DNA of 64,000 nt from Ovis canadensis. Taxonomy: Eukaryota; Chordata; Mammalia; Artiodactyla; Bovidae. Positions 11,545-23,340 of the stretch are shown here, in pieces (positions within the stretch are counted from its first letter, which is position 1; each line of letters opens with the position of its first letter). The notes under the pieces were generated by a model that was given only the letters and a program-made list of their open reading frames with translations, ran no database searches and was not told the origin of the DNA. The stretch spans positions 74,574,501-74,638,500 of the forward strand of contig NC_091263.1 in assembly GCF_042477335.2 (NCBI RefSeq). Reading direction: 5' to 3'. A program made the translations under genes and the position numbers.

Positions 11545-12515
11545 TGAGTGATGTCCAGGACACAGAAAACTCCTAGAACTCAACAACGACCAAGAGCCGG
11601 AGAGAAAACGGTGCAATGGGCTCGACTGGGCTGTTCTCCAAAGAGTAGATACGGGCGGTTACAGCCGGTACAGACGGGGAGTTACAGCCGGTACAGACGG
11701 GGGGTTACAACCCATACAGACGGGCAGTTACAGCCGGTACAGACGGGCGGTTACACCCGATACAGATGGTGAGTTACAGCCGGTACAGACGGGGGGTTAC
11801 AACCGATATGGACGAGGGGTTACAATCGGTACGCACGGGCGGTTACAGCCGGTACAGACGGGTGGTTAAAACCGCACAAAAAGAGGCTCAGCGTCACTAA
11901 CCCTTAGGGAAATGCACGTGGAAACCGTGACGAGGTGTCACCCCCTCACCCACTAGGATGGATGCTCTCAGAACAGCAGAAAATAGCAAGTATTGGCGAG
12001 GGTGTGACGGAGCTGGAGCCCCGCGCACCGTTGGTGGGGATGTGAGACGGGGCAGCCGCTGGGAGCGCCGCACTCAACGTGCAGCAGAATGTCCTGCGAC
12101 TCGGAAAGGCCACTTCTGGGGATGTACCCACAGAACTGAAGGCAGGGCCGTGAGATATGTGTGCAACCCAGGGTCATAGCAGCGCTGTTGACAATGCATA
12201 AAGCGTGGAACCAACCCAAGCGTCCATGGGGGGACGATGGGTAAGCAAAAGGCGGTTTATCCATAGACCTGGAGGCAGTAGTGAGGTAAGTCCCCAGAGA
12301 AAGACAAATGCCTTGTGACGCCCCCTGCCATGAGGTCCCGGGAGGAGTCATGTCCCAGAGGCAGGAAGTCGGTGGAGGGCGGGGCTGGGGGTTGGGGCCG
12401 GGGGTCTGTTAATGGGGCCAGAGCCTCAGTTTCACAAGGAGGGAGAGCTCTGGAGAGCTGCACGCTTAGAGACGGTGAAGAGGGCAAAGTTTATGTTATG
12501 TGTATTTTATTTTAG
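11545..12515 (+). mobile_element. Old L1 3' end carrying a minisatellite
   Basis: L1 text in sense begins CCTAGAACTCAACAACGACC and resumes after the minisatellite with CTTAGGGAAATGCACGTGG, CCCACTAGGATGG, CAGAAAATAGCAAGTATTGG, CACTTCTGGGGATGTACCC and ends TTATGTTATGTGTATTTTATTTTA. All are landmarks of the L1 3' end in correct order. Expected C or A positions have often become CpG. The 23-bp tandem array at 11659-11880 interrupts it between ORF2-end landmarks. Confidence 0.8.
11659..11880 (+). repeat. 23-bp minisatellite inside old L1
   Basis: Units start with TTACA or a variant and continue as GCCGGTACAGACGGG plus a variable trinucleotide. Unit starts fall at 11659, 11682, 11705, 11728 and onward to 11866, nine periods of exactly 23 bp with no indel. 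Substitutions distinguish the units (CCCATAC, CCGATAT, ATCGGTAC variants), so the array is not brand new. Confidence 0.92.
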
Positions 12516-13539
12516 CGCAGTAAGAAAAGACAGAAAAAACCTGAATGGCAGAACAGCGAAGGAGGCATAGAGAAAACAGATTCGAGAGGAAAAAAGAGAC
12601 TTTAAGTGTAATGTGTCTAAAAATGTCAAAGAGACCAATGCATGATGCTGTCTGTTACGTTTGCCGATTATAGTGGTGAGTACAGGGATGTTTGTTATCT
12701 TGCTCTCCTCACTTTCCAGTGTTTTGAGAGATTTTGTAGTGAGAAAATAGATGAAGCACATCGTGAAATCTAGAAAAGAAACAGCGATAGCCTAAAAGGG
12801 GAGGGAAAAATACAAGGGAAAATTACTTTTGTGTTTTAAAATTTCACTGGTATTTTCACTGGGAAAACCAAAGCTTGCAAGAGACTCAGAAAGCTCGTCA
12901 TCAGCCAGTCTTTGTGAGAGGGGACATGGAGGGGTGCAAATTCTGTCAGGAAAGAACGGAACTTCAGGTAGAGAGGAGATTTCCCAAAACATAAGAATTC
13001 ATCCGGTACAACTACTGTCATACATTTTAGACCAATGAAATGGACAACTTTCTAGGAAAATGTAAATATTCAAAATCAGCCCAAGAGAAAGATGATTTGA
13101 AAAGCTTAGTACGTGTGACCCAAGACCCACGTGTGGAGCACCAACCAGGGGCAGTGGCTTTGTGGGTGCCCCTCGCAGGGCGCCTCCCCGAGCTTGCTGG
13201 CGGAGGAAGGACACGTGTCCCGAGCCCCTGAATTCCCACCTGACCCCCGGGAGAGGCGGGAAGATGAACTCTCACACGACTGGTGTCCCTGCAGCTGGGG
13301 GCTCCCAGAGCATGTGCCACTGAGACGCACAGACGTTTTCTGGGGGCCACAGGGCAGACGCTTTCTTGAGCCAAGGGGAGGGCCTCCTCCTCCCCCAGGG
13401 ACCTGGTGCCTGGGGCCGCAGTGGGCAGCTGAACCCAGCGACAGACAGCCAAGGAGACACAGAAGCACTTACCTCTACGGTTCTTGTCATCGACACCATG
13501 GAGAGGTCTTATTTATTATTTATGGCTGAGTTATCTCTA
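12516..13539. other. Stretch without recognised feature
   Basis: AT-rich at first (12,520-13,060), then GC-richer. It may hold further eroded L1 but I cannot anchor it. No gene is supported. Confidence 0.4.
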
Positions 13540-14280
13540 AAATAAGTGCCAACCTGATGTGAAGCCCAGTCAGAGACACTGAGAAACTCACAGCCAACCT
13601 CATACATAAACAGACGGAAATAATCTCAAAGAAAATATTAGCAAGTCGAAGCCAGCAGTGCATTAAAGTAAAACGCCAAGTAGGGCTTAGTCCAGGAACC
13701 CAGGGATAATTCAGCATCACAAAAGCCATTAATGCTCACTTCATTTACAGACTAGAGCAGAGAAGCTGTATGTTCGCCTCAGTAGATGCTAAAAAGGCAT
13801 TTGATGAAATCCAAAACTAATTCAGAGTGAACATTCTTGGTGAGCCAGGTGTGGATCTGGTCTTCCCTAAATGAACAAACTTTTATCCAGAACCTGCAGC
13901 AAATGTCTTACTGGGAGGAATAAAATTCTCATTACAGCCAGCAAGTACACAGGGAAACAGAAGCAGCATAGTTTTGGAAAGAGAGAGAAAGCCGTCATTA
14001 TTTATAGGCAAAGTCATCTATTAAAAAATCTAAGAGATTCTACAAAGAAGCACCTTTCTGGGGCCTCTTTTCCATGGCTATGAAATAGAGCTCCTAGAAG
14101 CATGCACTCCACAGACTTCTTAACACAATTAACTTTGTATGTGTAAGGACCTCAGGTGGGTGCCTCCCCACGGCCATCAGTACCAGATCAACAATTAAAA
14201 ACCATCGACAGTTCTACAGGCCAGTAATAACCAATCAGAAATACAGAACACTTAAAAATTTCCTTCATAAGCACAACTAA
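13540..14280 (+). mobile_element. Old L1 ORF2 (RT) remnant
   Basis: GTAGATGCTAAAAAGGCATTTGATGAAATCC (seen across 13782-13812) corresponds to the L1 RT block encoding the A-K-A-F-D motif. Downstream pieces near 14,000 and 14,190-14,260 (AATCAGAAATACAGAACACTT) match later ORF2 text. There are many stops and gaps. Confidence 0.65.
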
Positions 14281-15689
14281 GGCCCTGAACACCTAGGTTC
14301 ACCCTGAGAAAGATGTGGCTCAGGCATCAGACGCCCAAGCTCCGTGAAGGAGGCGCAGCCTGGACAGCAGCCCCGGCAGTGGGGGTTGGGAGCTGGGGGG
14401 ACGCTCACCATCAGGAGTCCTTCCCTGGGGTCAGCAGTTCCACGGGAGAGTGGAAACCCGCGGCTGCCCAGGACAGGCTGAGAACCGAGCAGAAGCCCGT
14501 GGCACCGGCGTGAGTGGTCTGCTTCCCCTCCAGGGGCCAGTCTGAGTCGGACAGGTGGACATCTGGCATGTGCAGACCTCAGCAGACCCTGCTCCCAGGG
14601 CCCGCTGCCCCCACAGTGATGTCCAAACTCACCAGGCGCTAAGCAGGAGGGCCACTCCAGCCCAACACAGCAGATTATCCGTAGGTTTAGTGTTTGACAA
14701 CCGATCAGTGAAAAATAATACCCCACTCCTGTAAAAATGACCAGGGAAGCTGCCCGCTGCCTCTGGAGACTAACAGATTGGATTGTCTGCTTTCCTGCTT
14801 ACCCTCTGGCCCCATAGTCCGGGGCTCGAGGCAGAGGCCCAGAAGGCGTGTGACTGACAGCGGAACCGCCAGATCGCTGGGAGTCCCGGCTTCTGCCTCT
14901 GTCCTCACCAAGCAACCTTCCTATCCACGCGTCAGCACCCTAGCACCCTCGCCTGCTCCGGGAGTTGTCAGACGCTAGCCTCAGCCACGCGGCGGGGGTG
15001 TGGGGGCGTCTCACTGTGACGTCGGTGTGCGTTTCCACAGTTCCCTGTTCATGGCCTTATTAGCTTTCAGACTCTCTCATGAAGCTTCTGCCAACCTCTG
15101 ACCTGTTTTTCACTTTCGTTGCAGGCCCATGGTTTGGGCCTCGCAGGAGGGAACGTCTCAAGTCTGAGCTGTCTCCCGCCGCTGCCTGCTTCGCACCTCC
15201 CTTTGCTGCCCAGACCCTGGGAGCAGGCATCACCTGCTCCTGAGAACATCTGAACATCACCACCCTCCCCAGCTCAGCCCAGACCCATCCATCTCCCACC
15301 CCGACCAAGAGCTTCCCAGTTTGTACCTATGTGCTCACAAGGCTGTTACCCAGATGACAGAAGTTACATCGTTCCCTGGGAGAATCTAACCCGGAAGGAA
15401 ATGTCCCCTATAACTTCAGAACTGTCTTCTATAACCGGGTGTTTGGCTCTGCACCCGTGTCCAGCATGACAGGAGGTAGTTCTGTCTCCAGTCTGAGGAC
15501 GTCTCTGCAACCTTCCCTCTACGCAGGTGGTTTGCAGCAGACTTAGACTCCCTGAGGCCGCCCCTCGTTCTCCTTCTGTCCCACACTCTGCACCTCCGTT
15601 CTCCTTCCCACGTTCTCCTTCTGTCCACGTCCTGTCCCACGTTCTGGACCTGTCTCCTTCCTTCCTGGGGGCATCTCTCCAACAAACAG
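14281..15689. other. GC-rich stretch, nothing recognised
   Basis: Mixed GC-rich DNA with T/C-rich patches at 15,540-15,680, where CTTCTGTCC and CACGTTCT words recur. No gene or identified repeat. Confidence 0.4.
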
Positions 15690-16960
15690 TGCTGATGTCC
15701 ACACGCACGAGAATGAAGCTGGACCCTTATCTCAATACCACATACGAAAAGGAACTCGAAATGGATCAAAGACCTGAAGGTAAGACGGAACACTATAAAA
15801 TCGCAGGGAAGAAAATGTGGAGGCAACGCCACCCCACTGGCTTGGGCGCTGCTTTCTCGCCATGACACCAAAAGCACGGGTGACAGAGACAAGAATATAA
15901 ATTGGACTTTGTCAAAATTAAAGCCTTCTGTGCATCAGAGGACACAGTCAAAAGAGTGCACAGGTAACCTCAGGAGCGGGGGAAAATACTCGAAACACAT
16001 ATACCTGACGGGGGTTAACATCCAGAGCATACAAACGACTCCAAAAACTCAACAGCGAGGAAAACACTTTCAAATGGGCAAAGGACAGGAATAGGCATTT
16101 CTCCAAGAAAGACACGCAGATGGAGCAAACGAAGAGATGCTCAACATCCCCGATCACGAGGGAAACGGAAACGAAAACCACAAAGAGGTATGACTTCACA
16201 CCCATTAGGGTGGCGGCTCGAAAACAAAACGCAGAAAGTAGCAGGTGTTGATGAGGTTGAAACTGGAGCCGCGTGCATGTTGCCGGCAGTGTAAGCACAG
16301 CGGTCAGCCTCCGTGGAGAGCGCGACGCTGGTTTCTCAACAAACAGAACCACCTGACCCGGCAATGCATCCACCCCAGAGAGCTGAAAGAAGGCCTCACA
16401 GAGACATCTGCGCCCCACGCTCGCAGCGGCGACACCCACAGCGGGTAGAACGTGGACACATCCTGCGTCCACTGATGGGCGGTTGCGAGGCCAAGTGTGG
16501 CCCACACGTGAGGTGCGATCTGATCCCGCCTTTGAAACGAAGGGTGTCCTGACACCTGCGGCAACACAGAGGAACCTGGAGGCCACTGCAGGGAAAGAAG
16601 CCAGCCACACGGGGACAAGCACTGCATGGCTCCGAGAGGACGCGCGTCCGTGGCACAGGAAGCAGTGACGGGCGGGGTGGGGGAGGGGTAGTGCTTAATG
16701 GGGGCGGGGCTTCGGTTTCGCCAGCCGGATGCATTCTGGAGATGATGGAGCTGATGGCGGTTACACAGTTTGAATGTGCTGATGTCACTGAAGGGAGAGG
16801 CTGCCCACTCCAGCATTCTGGCCTGGAGAATTCCATGGGCTGTGTAGCCCATGGGGTCACAAGGAGTCGGACACGACCGAGTGACTTTCACTAATGTCAC
16901 TGCACTGGACATTTCAAATGATTAAGATGGCGAATTTTATGTCCTGCGCAGTTTATCATG
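15690..16960 (+). mobile_element. Old L1 (end of ORF2 and 3' UTR), CpG-enriched
   Basis: Landmarks occur in order: CTGGACCCTTATCTCAATACC, GGATCAAAGACCTGAAGG, AATTGGACTTTGTCAAAATTAAAG, TGCATCAGAGGACAC, TCAAATGGGCAAAGGACAGG, GGCATTTCTCCAAG, and finally GGCGAATTTTATGTCC. That is a sense L1 of over 1.2 kb. Reading frames are destroyed. Many positions that are normally CA or TG in L1 read CG here. A Bov SINE fragment interrupts it at 16,791-16,893. Confidence 0.85.
16791..16893 (+). mobile_element. Bov SINE (Bov-tA/BOV-A2 type) fragment
   Basis: This is a 5'-truncated Bov SINE body starting near GGGAGAGGCTGCCCACTCC and ending CGAGTGACTTTCACTA. The exact 9-bp target duplication ATGTCACTG is at 16,782-16,790 and 16,894-16,902. 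It lies inside the old L1, so it is younger. Confidence 0.88.
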
Positions 16961-18252
16961 AAAACATTCGGGAAAGATGGTAAACTACCAGGGTTTTAAA
17001 AAGAATATGCTGTGCCTCTTGGTCATGACTCACACGGCTATGTAAGCAGCTCTGCGCCCCTTAGGCTGGGCGCCCGACACCAACCAATGGGGCTTTTCAA
17101 TCCAAGTACTTACTCTCTCAAGTTCACACTGTGAGTAACAGGGCCCTTATCAAGTGATTTATTTCATTTAAAATTACTGAATTAATAGATCCTCATTATC
17201 AAAACCAGAAAATGTGTCAGAGCAGAAACGGGGAGAGCGCGATGAGCTGTAATTCTGTCCCCCAGGCCATCCGCCACGGTTTGGAGCCACACACACTCCA
17301 ACATTGCTCTCTCACACAAATACGTTTCGTTTTCTCACCAAAAAAGCAATCAGCTTGTATAAACTGCCTTGTAACCTGAATTTTTTATTTCATAATATAT
17401 CATGGAAGATTTTCCTTGCTAATCAATAAACTTTATTAGCTTTCTCCAAGCCCTCCCTGTATAATTTTCTGAGCTAATCTCCTATTGTTGGAATTGATTA
17501 GATGAGTTCATATTTGGAAGGTATTTAGGACAACGTCTGGCACCTGATAAATGCTATATAAATAATTTCAAGTGTTTTAAACAGCCACGAGAATGTGGGA
17601 GAAACTGGCAAATCCCGAGTCACAAAGGAAGGTTTTTAACACTCGCTTCTCGGGAAGCTGCAAATCCAGTTCACGAGAATGGAGGAAGCTAAGAGAACTG
17701 AATGCTGTGGGTGACTCAACGGTCCCTGCAAAGCCAGCTTCTCCCCAGGTCGCCTTCCCAGCCCCACGCCTTTGTCCTCCACACTCACCTCCACCTTCTT
17801 TCAGTGGACGCTGCCCAGCCTCCTGGCTGCTGTCCCCACATCTGCCTGGTCCATTGGCCCATGCACAGTACATGCTTGGTAACTCAAACTCTTGCCCATC
17901 TCCCCCTTCCAGCCCAAGTCTGCCGGGGCCCACTCACTCTGGCCCGTGGGTGCTTGACCGGCCCCCCAGCCTCCTGACTTTTGGGCTTTGCCACTGGCCT
18001 TGTGGGTGCCTGGAAGGGTGTGGTCCACGCTGGGGCCCTGCTCACCAGGCTTCCTTTGCCCCTGAGGCCCCGGCTCCCGGACCCTTTCTCCCAGTGGGGA
18101 AGGATGCGATGAGCTCTTCCCAGAATAGACCCCCACCCACATCCTGCCTTTTGTCTGCAGAAAAACTTTAGTCAAAATATTAATTTAATCAGAGAAGTAA
18201 GGAAAACGCATGAGGAAAGGAAAACTATCAAGCAAGACAAAATAATAGTTGA
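16961..18252. other. Stretch with a probable MIR trace, otherwise nothing
   Basis: Around 17,530-17,570, GTCTGGCACCTGATAAATGC resembles the MIR 3' part in sense. 17,600-18,170 is C-rich and keeps a 192-codon frame open (17,593-18,171) without any recognisable domain. I see no gene. Confidence 0.4.
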
Positions 18253-18260
18253 GCAAATTC

Positions 18261-18527
18261 GGAGAAGGCAATGGCACCCCACTCCAGTGCTCTTGCCTGG
18301 AAAATCCCATGGGCGGAGGAGCCTGGTAGGATGCAGCCCATGGGGTCGTGAAGAGTCAGACACGACTGAGCGACTTCACTTTCACTTTTCACTTTCCTGT
18401 ATTGGAGAAGGAAATGGCAACCCACTCCATTGTTCTTGCCTGGAGAGTCCCATTGACAGCGGAGCCTGGTGGGCTGCTGTCTGTGGGGTTGCACAGAGTC
18501 GGATGCGACTGAAGCGACTTAGCAGCA
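18261..18527 (+). mobile_element. BOV-A2 SINE
   Basis: This is a dimeric BOV-A2. The first monomer runs from GGAGAAGGCAATGGCACCCC to TTCACTTTTCACTTTC, and the second from ATTGGAGAAGGAAATGG to GACTTAGCAGCAGCA. Flanking AGCAAATT occurs at 18,252-18,259 and 18,527-18,534, consistent with a target duplication. It abuts the 5' truncation point of the next BovB exactly. Confidence 0.9.
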
Positions 18528-18530
18528 GCA

Positions 18531-19508
18531 AATTTGGAAAATTCAGCAGTGGCCACAAGACTGGAAAACGTCAGTTTTCATTCCAATCCCAAAGAAAGGC
18601 AATGCCAAAGAATGCTCAAACTACCAGCAAATTGCACTCATCTCACATGCTAGTAAAGTGATGCTTAAAATTCTCCAAGCCAGGCTTCAGCAATACATGA
18701 ACCATGAACTTCCAGATGCTCAAGCTGGTTTTAGAAAAGGCAGAGGAACCAGAGATCAAATTGCCAACATCTGCTGGATGATCGAAAAAGCAAGAGAGTT
18801 CCAGAAAAACATCTATTTCTGCTTTCTTGACTATGCCAAAGCCTTTGACTGTGTGCATCACAATAAACTGTGGAAAGTTCTGAAAGAGATGGGAATACCA
18901 GACCACCCGACCTGCCTCTTGAGAAACCTATATGCAGGTCAGGAAGCAACAGTTAGAACTGGACATGGAACAACAGACTGATTCCAAATAGGAAAAGGTG
19001 TACGTCAAGGCTGGATATTGTCACCCTGCTTATTTAACTTATATGCAGAGTACATCATGAGAAATGCTGGGCTGGATGAAGCACAAGCTGGAATCAAGAT
19101 TTCCGGGAGAAATATCAATAACCTCAGATATGCAGATGACACCACCCTTATGGCAGAAAGTGAAGAGGAACTAAAGATCCTCTTAATGAAAGTGAAAAAG
19201 GAGAGTGGAAAAGCTGGCTTAAAGCTCGACATTCAGAAAACTAAGATCATGGCATCTGGTCCCATCACTTCATGGGGAATAGATGGGAAAACAGTGGAAA
19301 CAGTGGCTGACTTTATTTTCTGGGTTCCAAAATCACTGCAGATGGATTGCAGCCATGAAATGCTTACTCCTTGGAAGGAAAGTTATGGCCAACTTAGACA
19401 GCATATTAAAAAGCAGACACATTGTCAACAAAGGTCCATCTAGTCAAAGCTATGGTTTTTCCAGTGGTCATGTATGGATGTGAGAACTGGATTATAAAGA
19501 AAGCTGAG
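18531..19508 (+). mobile_element. BovB LINE fragment (RT domain), sense
   Basis: The translated pieces are BovB reverse transcriptase: QAGFRKGRGTRDQIANICWMIEK in part at 18,715-18,790, FLDYAKAFDCVHHNKLW at about 18,830-18,880, and the catalytic YADD box at about 19,128-19,140. The frame is split, with open pieces at 18,658-18,981 and 19,018-19,443 separated by a TGA. The element stops abruptly at about 19,508 without the BovB 3' tail, so it is truncated at both ends and defective. Confidence 0.9.
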
Positions 19509-20201
19509 CCACCTCCTTGCCAGCTCTCAACACAATTCCTCTGTGCCTTTGTTTCTGGGATGAACCCATAACTGGATCAATCCAACCAGCTTCCAGCCTT
19601 GGATGGAGTCACGGGAGGTGGGCCACTGACCGGCAGCCTGGCCCTATGGGCTCCTCCGGAGTCACACCTGGGGGCCTGGCCCCGCCCTCCTCACCTGCAG
19701 ACCTGGCCCTCCACCCTCATAGGGACGCCAGGTGGGGGCCAGCACACAGGTGTGGCGGCTGCTCCTCCTGGGAGGCTGGACACTCGCAGCCAGAAAGCAG
19801 CGCTGACTGGGGCTTTGGTGGCCCCAGAGACCCCCAGGACCCTGCTCCTCCTCCAAGCCAGCATCTCGGCACTGAGAAGAGCCCTTGGGAAAGGCAGGTG
19901 TGTGGGCGTGCGTCGCTTCTGTCTGCAGGGGCAGGGGTTGGGGGGCGGCTCTCCTGCTTTCCTGAGAAGGGACTGTCTGTTGCTTCCTCAGCACCTGGGC
20001 CCCCGGTCCTTCCTGGTCAGCAGCCTCCCCTCCTCAGTGCCCGGTGACTCTCTGTCTCCATCGTCTGGTAAACGTGCACAACTCCCCCTCCTCCTGCAGG
20101 CCCGGAGCCCTTCCCCCAGGAGGAGCCTGGGGTTTCCATCAGGAAGGAGAGGGGAGCCAGAGAGCAGGCATCTAGCCCCTACATCTATGCTCCGTGCGCC
20201 C
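19509..20201. other. GC-rich stretch, nothing recognised
   Basis: Unique-looking sequence. A 252-codon plus-strand frame (19,599-20,357) runs from it into a Bov-tA in antisense and is therefore rejected as a gene. Confidence 0.45.
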
Positions 20202-20390
20202 AAAAGTAAAAGTGGAGTCGTTCAGTCTTGTCTGACTCTCTGCGACCCCATGGACTGCAGCCTGCCAAGCTCCTCCGTCCATGGGATTCTCCAGGCAAGA
20301 GTACTGGAGTGGGTTGCCATTTCCTTCTCCAGGAGATCTTCCCGACCCAGGGATTGAATGTGGGTCTCCTGCATTGTAGGCAGACGCCAG
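20202..20390 (-). mobile_element. Bov-tA SINE
   Basis: Antisense Bov-tA: AAAGTGGAGTCGTTCAGTC, then CCATGGACTGCAGCCTGCC, TCTCCAGGCAAGAGTACTGG, and CGACCCAGGGATTGAATGTG (antisense of the tRNA-like box B). The SINE head is at the right end. Confidence 0.9.
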
Positions 20391-21724
20391 GGGCATCTTT
20401 AATGACCCCCATGGCCGCCAGCCTGTCCTCCAGAGACACTGAGTCCCTCTCACTCTTGCCGGGAGTGGCCCTGTGCCTCCTCCAGCCACCGGTGCTGTCA
20501 GCCTTTTAACCCTGGGCCTCTGTGATGGTGCAAGCTGGAGCCTCAGGGCTGACGTGATCTCAGGAGGGACCAGCGTCTCAGAGCAGGGCAAGAGGAGCCG
20601 CTCCCATCCCGGGCAGATGCTAGCAGCTGGCATCACCCTGGCCGACCCTCTGGCGCCCCTCACAAATCCCGATGCCGTCCTCCGTTTTCAGCTCCCGCGC
20701 CCGCCTACTCCGGCACCCCGCCTGCTCCCGCGCCCCGCCTGCTCCCACACCCCGCTCGTGTCCAGACACCTCCGGGTCCTCCCAAGTGCGTCCAGCCCAG
20801 CATCCGTCCAGCGTGCCGGCTTCTGGCCAGCCTGGCTCACAGCGTTATCAGGGCCTCCTTGGCCCCAGAAACGTGAACCCTGCAGCAAAGCAAACACCAT
20901 AATAAACGGAGTCACATGAATTCTTTGGTTTCCCAGTGCTCATAAAGCTTGTGTTTGCGCTACACTGCAGCCTATTAAGTGTGAAATTCCATTATGTCTA
21001 AAAAAGTACACAGCTTAATATAAAAATACTTGACTGCTAGAATACGCAGCCGTCATCTAAGCCTTCAGAAAGTTCACCCAAGTTCACTGATTGCCAATTG
21101 CCGTAACAATCATAATGATAACACAAAAGCTTGAAACACCACGACAAATACCAAAATGTGATGCAGAGACACAGAGGGAGCAAAGGCTGTTGGAAAAACA
21201 GCGCCAGAAAAGTCACTCAATGCAGAAGCACCACAAGCCTTCAATTCGCAAAACAAAACAAAACAAAACAAAACAAAACAAAAAACCATGCAGATTCTGG
21301 AAGCGCAGTCAAGTGAAGCTCCATGAACCGCCTACCTGTGTCCCGGCCGTCTCCTCTCAGGCGGGCACTGACAGCTCCATGGAGTGGATATGCCTGCAGT
21401 TTTCTGAGGAAAGACACACAGGAGATGAACTCAGCGTCTTGCAAGTCTTACAGCATGTTTTCTCTGTCCTCACTCCTAATTTATATTCTGCTCGGGCTCA
21501 GCCTTCTAAGCTGGAAAATCACTTTCCTTTAAAACATTGGAGGTGTTGCTCTATTCTCCCAGACGGGGGTGGTGTCTGAAGCTGCTGCAGTTCTGAAACC
21601 AGCTTTGTTTTACCCAGGATGTAGGGTTTCCCCTGTCCCTGGTCCTGAAGTTCCACGTTGCTTTCTGAGGCCTGGGAGATTTTCCTGAGTCATATCTTTG
21701 CTTAACTCTTCCCCATTGCCTAGT
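20391..21724. other. Stretch with an (AAAAC)n microsatellite
   Basis: 20,680-20,800 carries a few repeats of CCCGCCTGCTCCC-like words. 20,930-21,240 is AT-richer. No gene or known interspersed repeat is recognised apart from the simple repeat listed separately. Confidence 0.4.
21250..21287 (+). repeat. (AAAAC)n microsatellite
   Basis: About seven uninterrupted AAAAC units followed by a short A run. Confidence 0.97.
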
Positions 21725-21937
21725 CTATATTCTAGAATTCTTATTGTTGTTGTTTTTTAACATGGACCACTTTTGAAGTCTTCAGTGGATGTTACAACAC
21801 TGCTTCTATTTTGTGTCTTCACCCTTTGGCCATGAGGCATGTGGGATTTCAGCTCCCCAACCTGGGCTGAAAATGGCAACCCCTGTGCTGACAAGGTGGA
21901 GTCTCAACCAGGGGGGCCCCCAGGGAAGCCCTGAATT
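21725..21937 (-). mobile_element. CHR-type tRNA-derived SINE, split by the solo LTR
   Basis: Antisense of the cetartiodactyl tRNA-derived SINE family: T-rich tail side near 21,744-21,760, GGCCATGAGGCATGTGGGATTTC, AGGTGGAGTCTCAACC and CCAGGGAAGCCC at the tRNA-like head. The LTR at 21,944 inserted right at its 5' end. Family name is tentative. Confidence 0.7.
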
Positions 21938-22931
21938 CTTACTTGCCGGGGGCCAGCGTGAGGAATTCCGCCCATGGCAAAGGTCATGAGGAAGGAGGTT
22001 TGGCATACGCAAAGGCATGATCAAGCCTCAGGAAACCCCCTGTTCCCGAGCATCTAACCCCAAAACCAGAGTCTGTTTTATGCTCTCACCTACACTTCTG
22101 ACTTTACGGGGGGCTCTCCCCCATAACCGTTTCTCTTGGAGAAGGAGTAAACGTGCAGCTCCAAGGCAATAAAAATTCCTGGGCGTGACAAGAGTGTTTC
22201 AGCTTACGGACTCCTCTGGAGGATATCTAGCCCATCTGTATAGGTTCGTCCGGCCACATGTGATTGTCTACAGCCTCCTAACCTGAGAGGCACGAGATGT
22301 TTTAGACTTACTAAAGGCAAAATCTTTCAGAGAGTTAGAAATTATTAGTATAGTGTGTTGGTTAGGAATTATATTGGTGAAGGGTTTTTTCATTTGTTGT
22401 GTCAATAATTGCTGCTAATTCCCTGCTCTGGGTGGGACAAGAATGTCTCAGGTCAAACCTCTCTGCTGACAGACTAGCTGTGTGACAGGATTATCCATAC
22501 TGCTGCCACTAGGCACATGATTGTTTACTACCTCTTAACCATAAACAGCACAGAGAGTTTCGGAGTATTTTGAGAGTCTTAATTAGCATAGGGCTTTTTC
22601 TTCTGTTGAGTCAATGATTGCCACCAGGCCTCCATATCCTTAGGCACTTGGGAATATATTAATCAATGTATTTGGAATATAGCAAAGGAAATATAGTAGT
22701 TTTTAAGGTTAGAAATACTAGACTTTTTGAGTTAATGGATTTTCTCTTTTGTAATAGATCACTGTACTTTGTTATATATCACTGTGTCCTTGCTATGTAA
22801 AAATGTAACTTTATCATATCTTAAGACTAAATAGATCTTAAGGGGAGCATTGGCGAAAGGATTTTCATTTGTTGGGCTGATGTTTGCTGCTAAATCTCCA
22901 TGTTCCCTACCCTTATAATGAATATAACTAA

Positions 22932-22993
22932 CATATAGGAGAAATAAGTATTAACCTTTAACCATATAGGAGAAATAAGTATTAACCTTTAAG
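22932..22993 (+). repeat. 31-bp tandem duplication within the solo LTR
   Basis: Two units beginning CATATAGGAGAAATAAG start at 22,932 and 22,963, period 31 bp, identical except at the final base. The near identity points to a recent duplication relative to the rest of the LTR. Confidence 0.93.
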
Positions 22994-23304
22994 ACTAATC
23001 CTGTTAACCTTGGGTTAAATAAATTCCTTTCTTGATTGTAACTCACTACACCCTCACCCTATAGGAATGTAACTTTATTTGGAGGGTGGTGCCTGGTTTA
23101 AGAAAAAACACCCTTGGAAGAAATAAGTTTTTTGGTTATCAGAAAGAAAGGATCATAAAATGTCAGCAGGTCTCACTCATGGCCAGAAGATGATGTAATA
23201 TCCCTAAGACCTTTTTTTTAATACATTTATGTGAAGCACCTGATTTTGATAAAGGTCAGGACTGCTGACCCCCACGTGACTCTGTATTCATCCCTATGTG
23301 TAAC

Positions 23305-23340
23305 AAAAGGTATATAAGCAAACCCCAAAATAAAGAAATT
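23305..23340 (+). promoter_or_regulatory. TATA box and poly(A) signal of the solo LTR
   Basis: GGTATATAAGC followed within about 20 bp by CAAAATAAAGAAATT marks the U3/R boundary region of a betaretrovirus-like LTR. The two signals lie very close together. Activity is not known. Confidence 0.7.
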
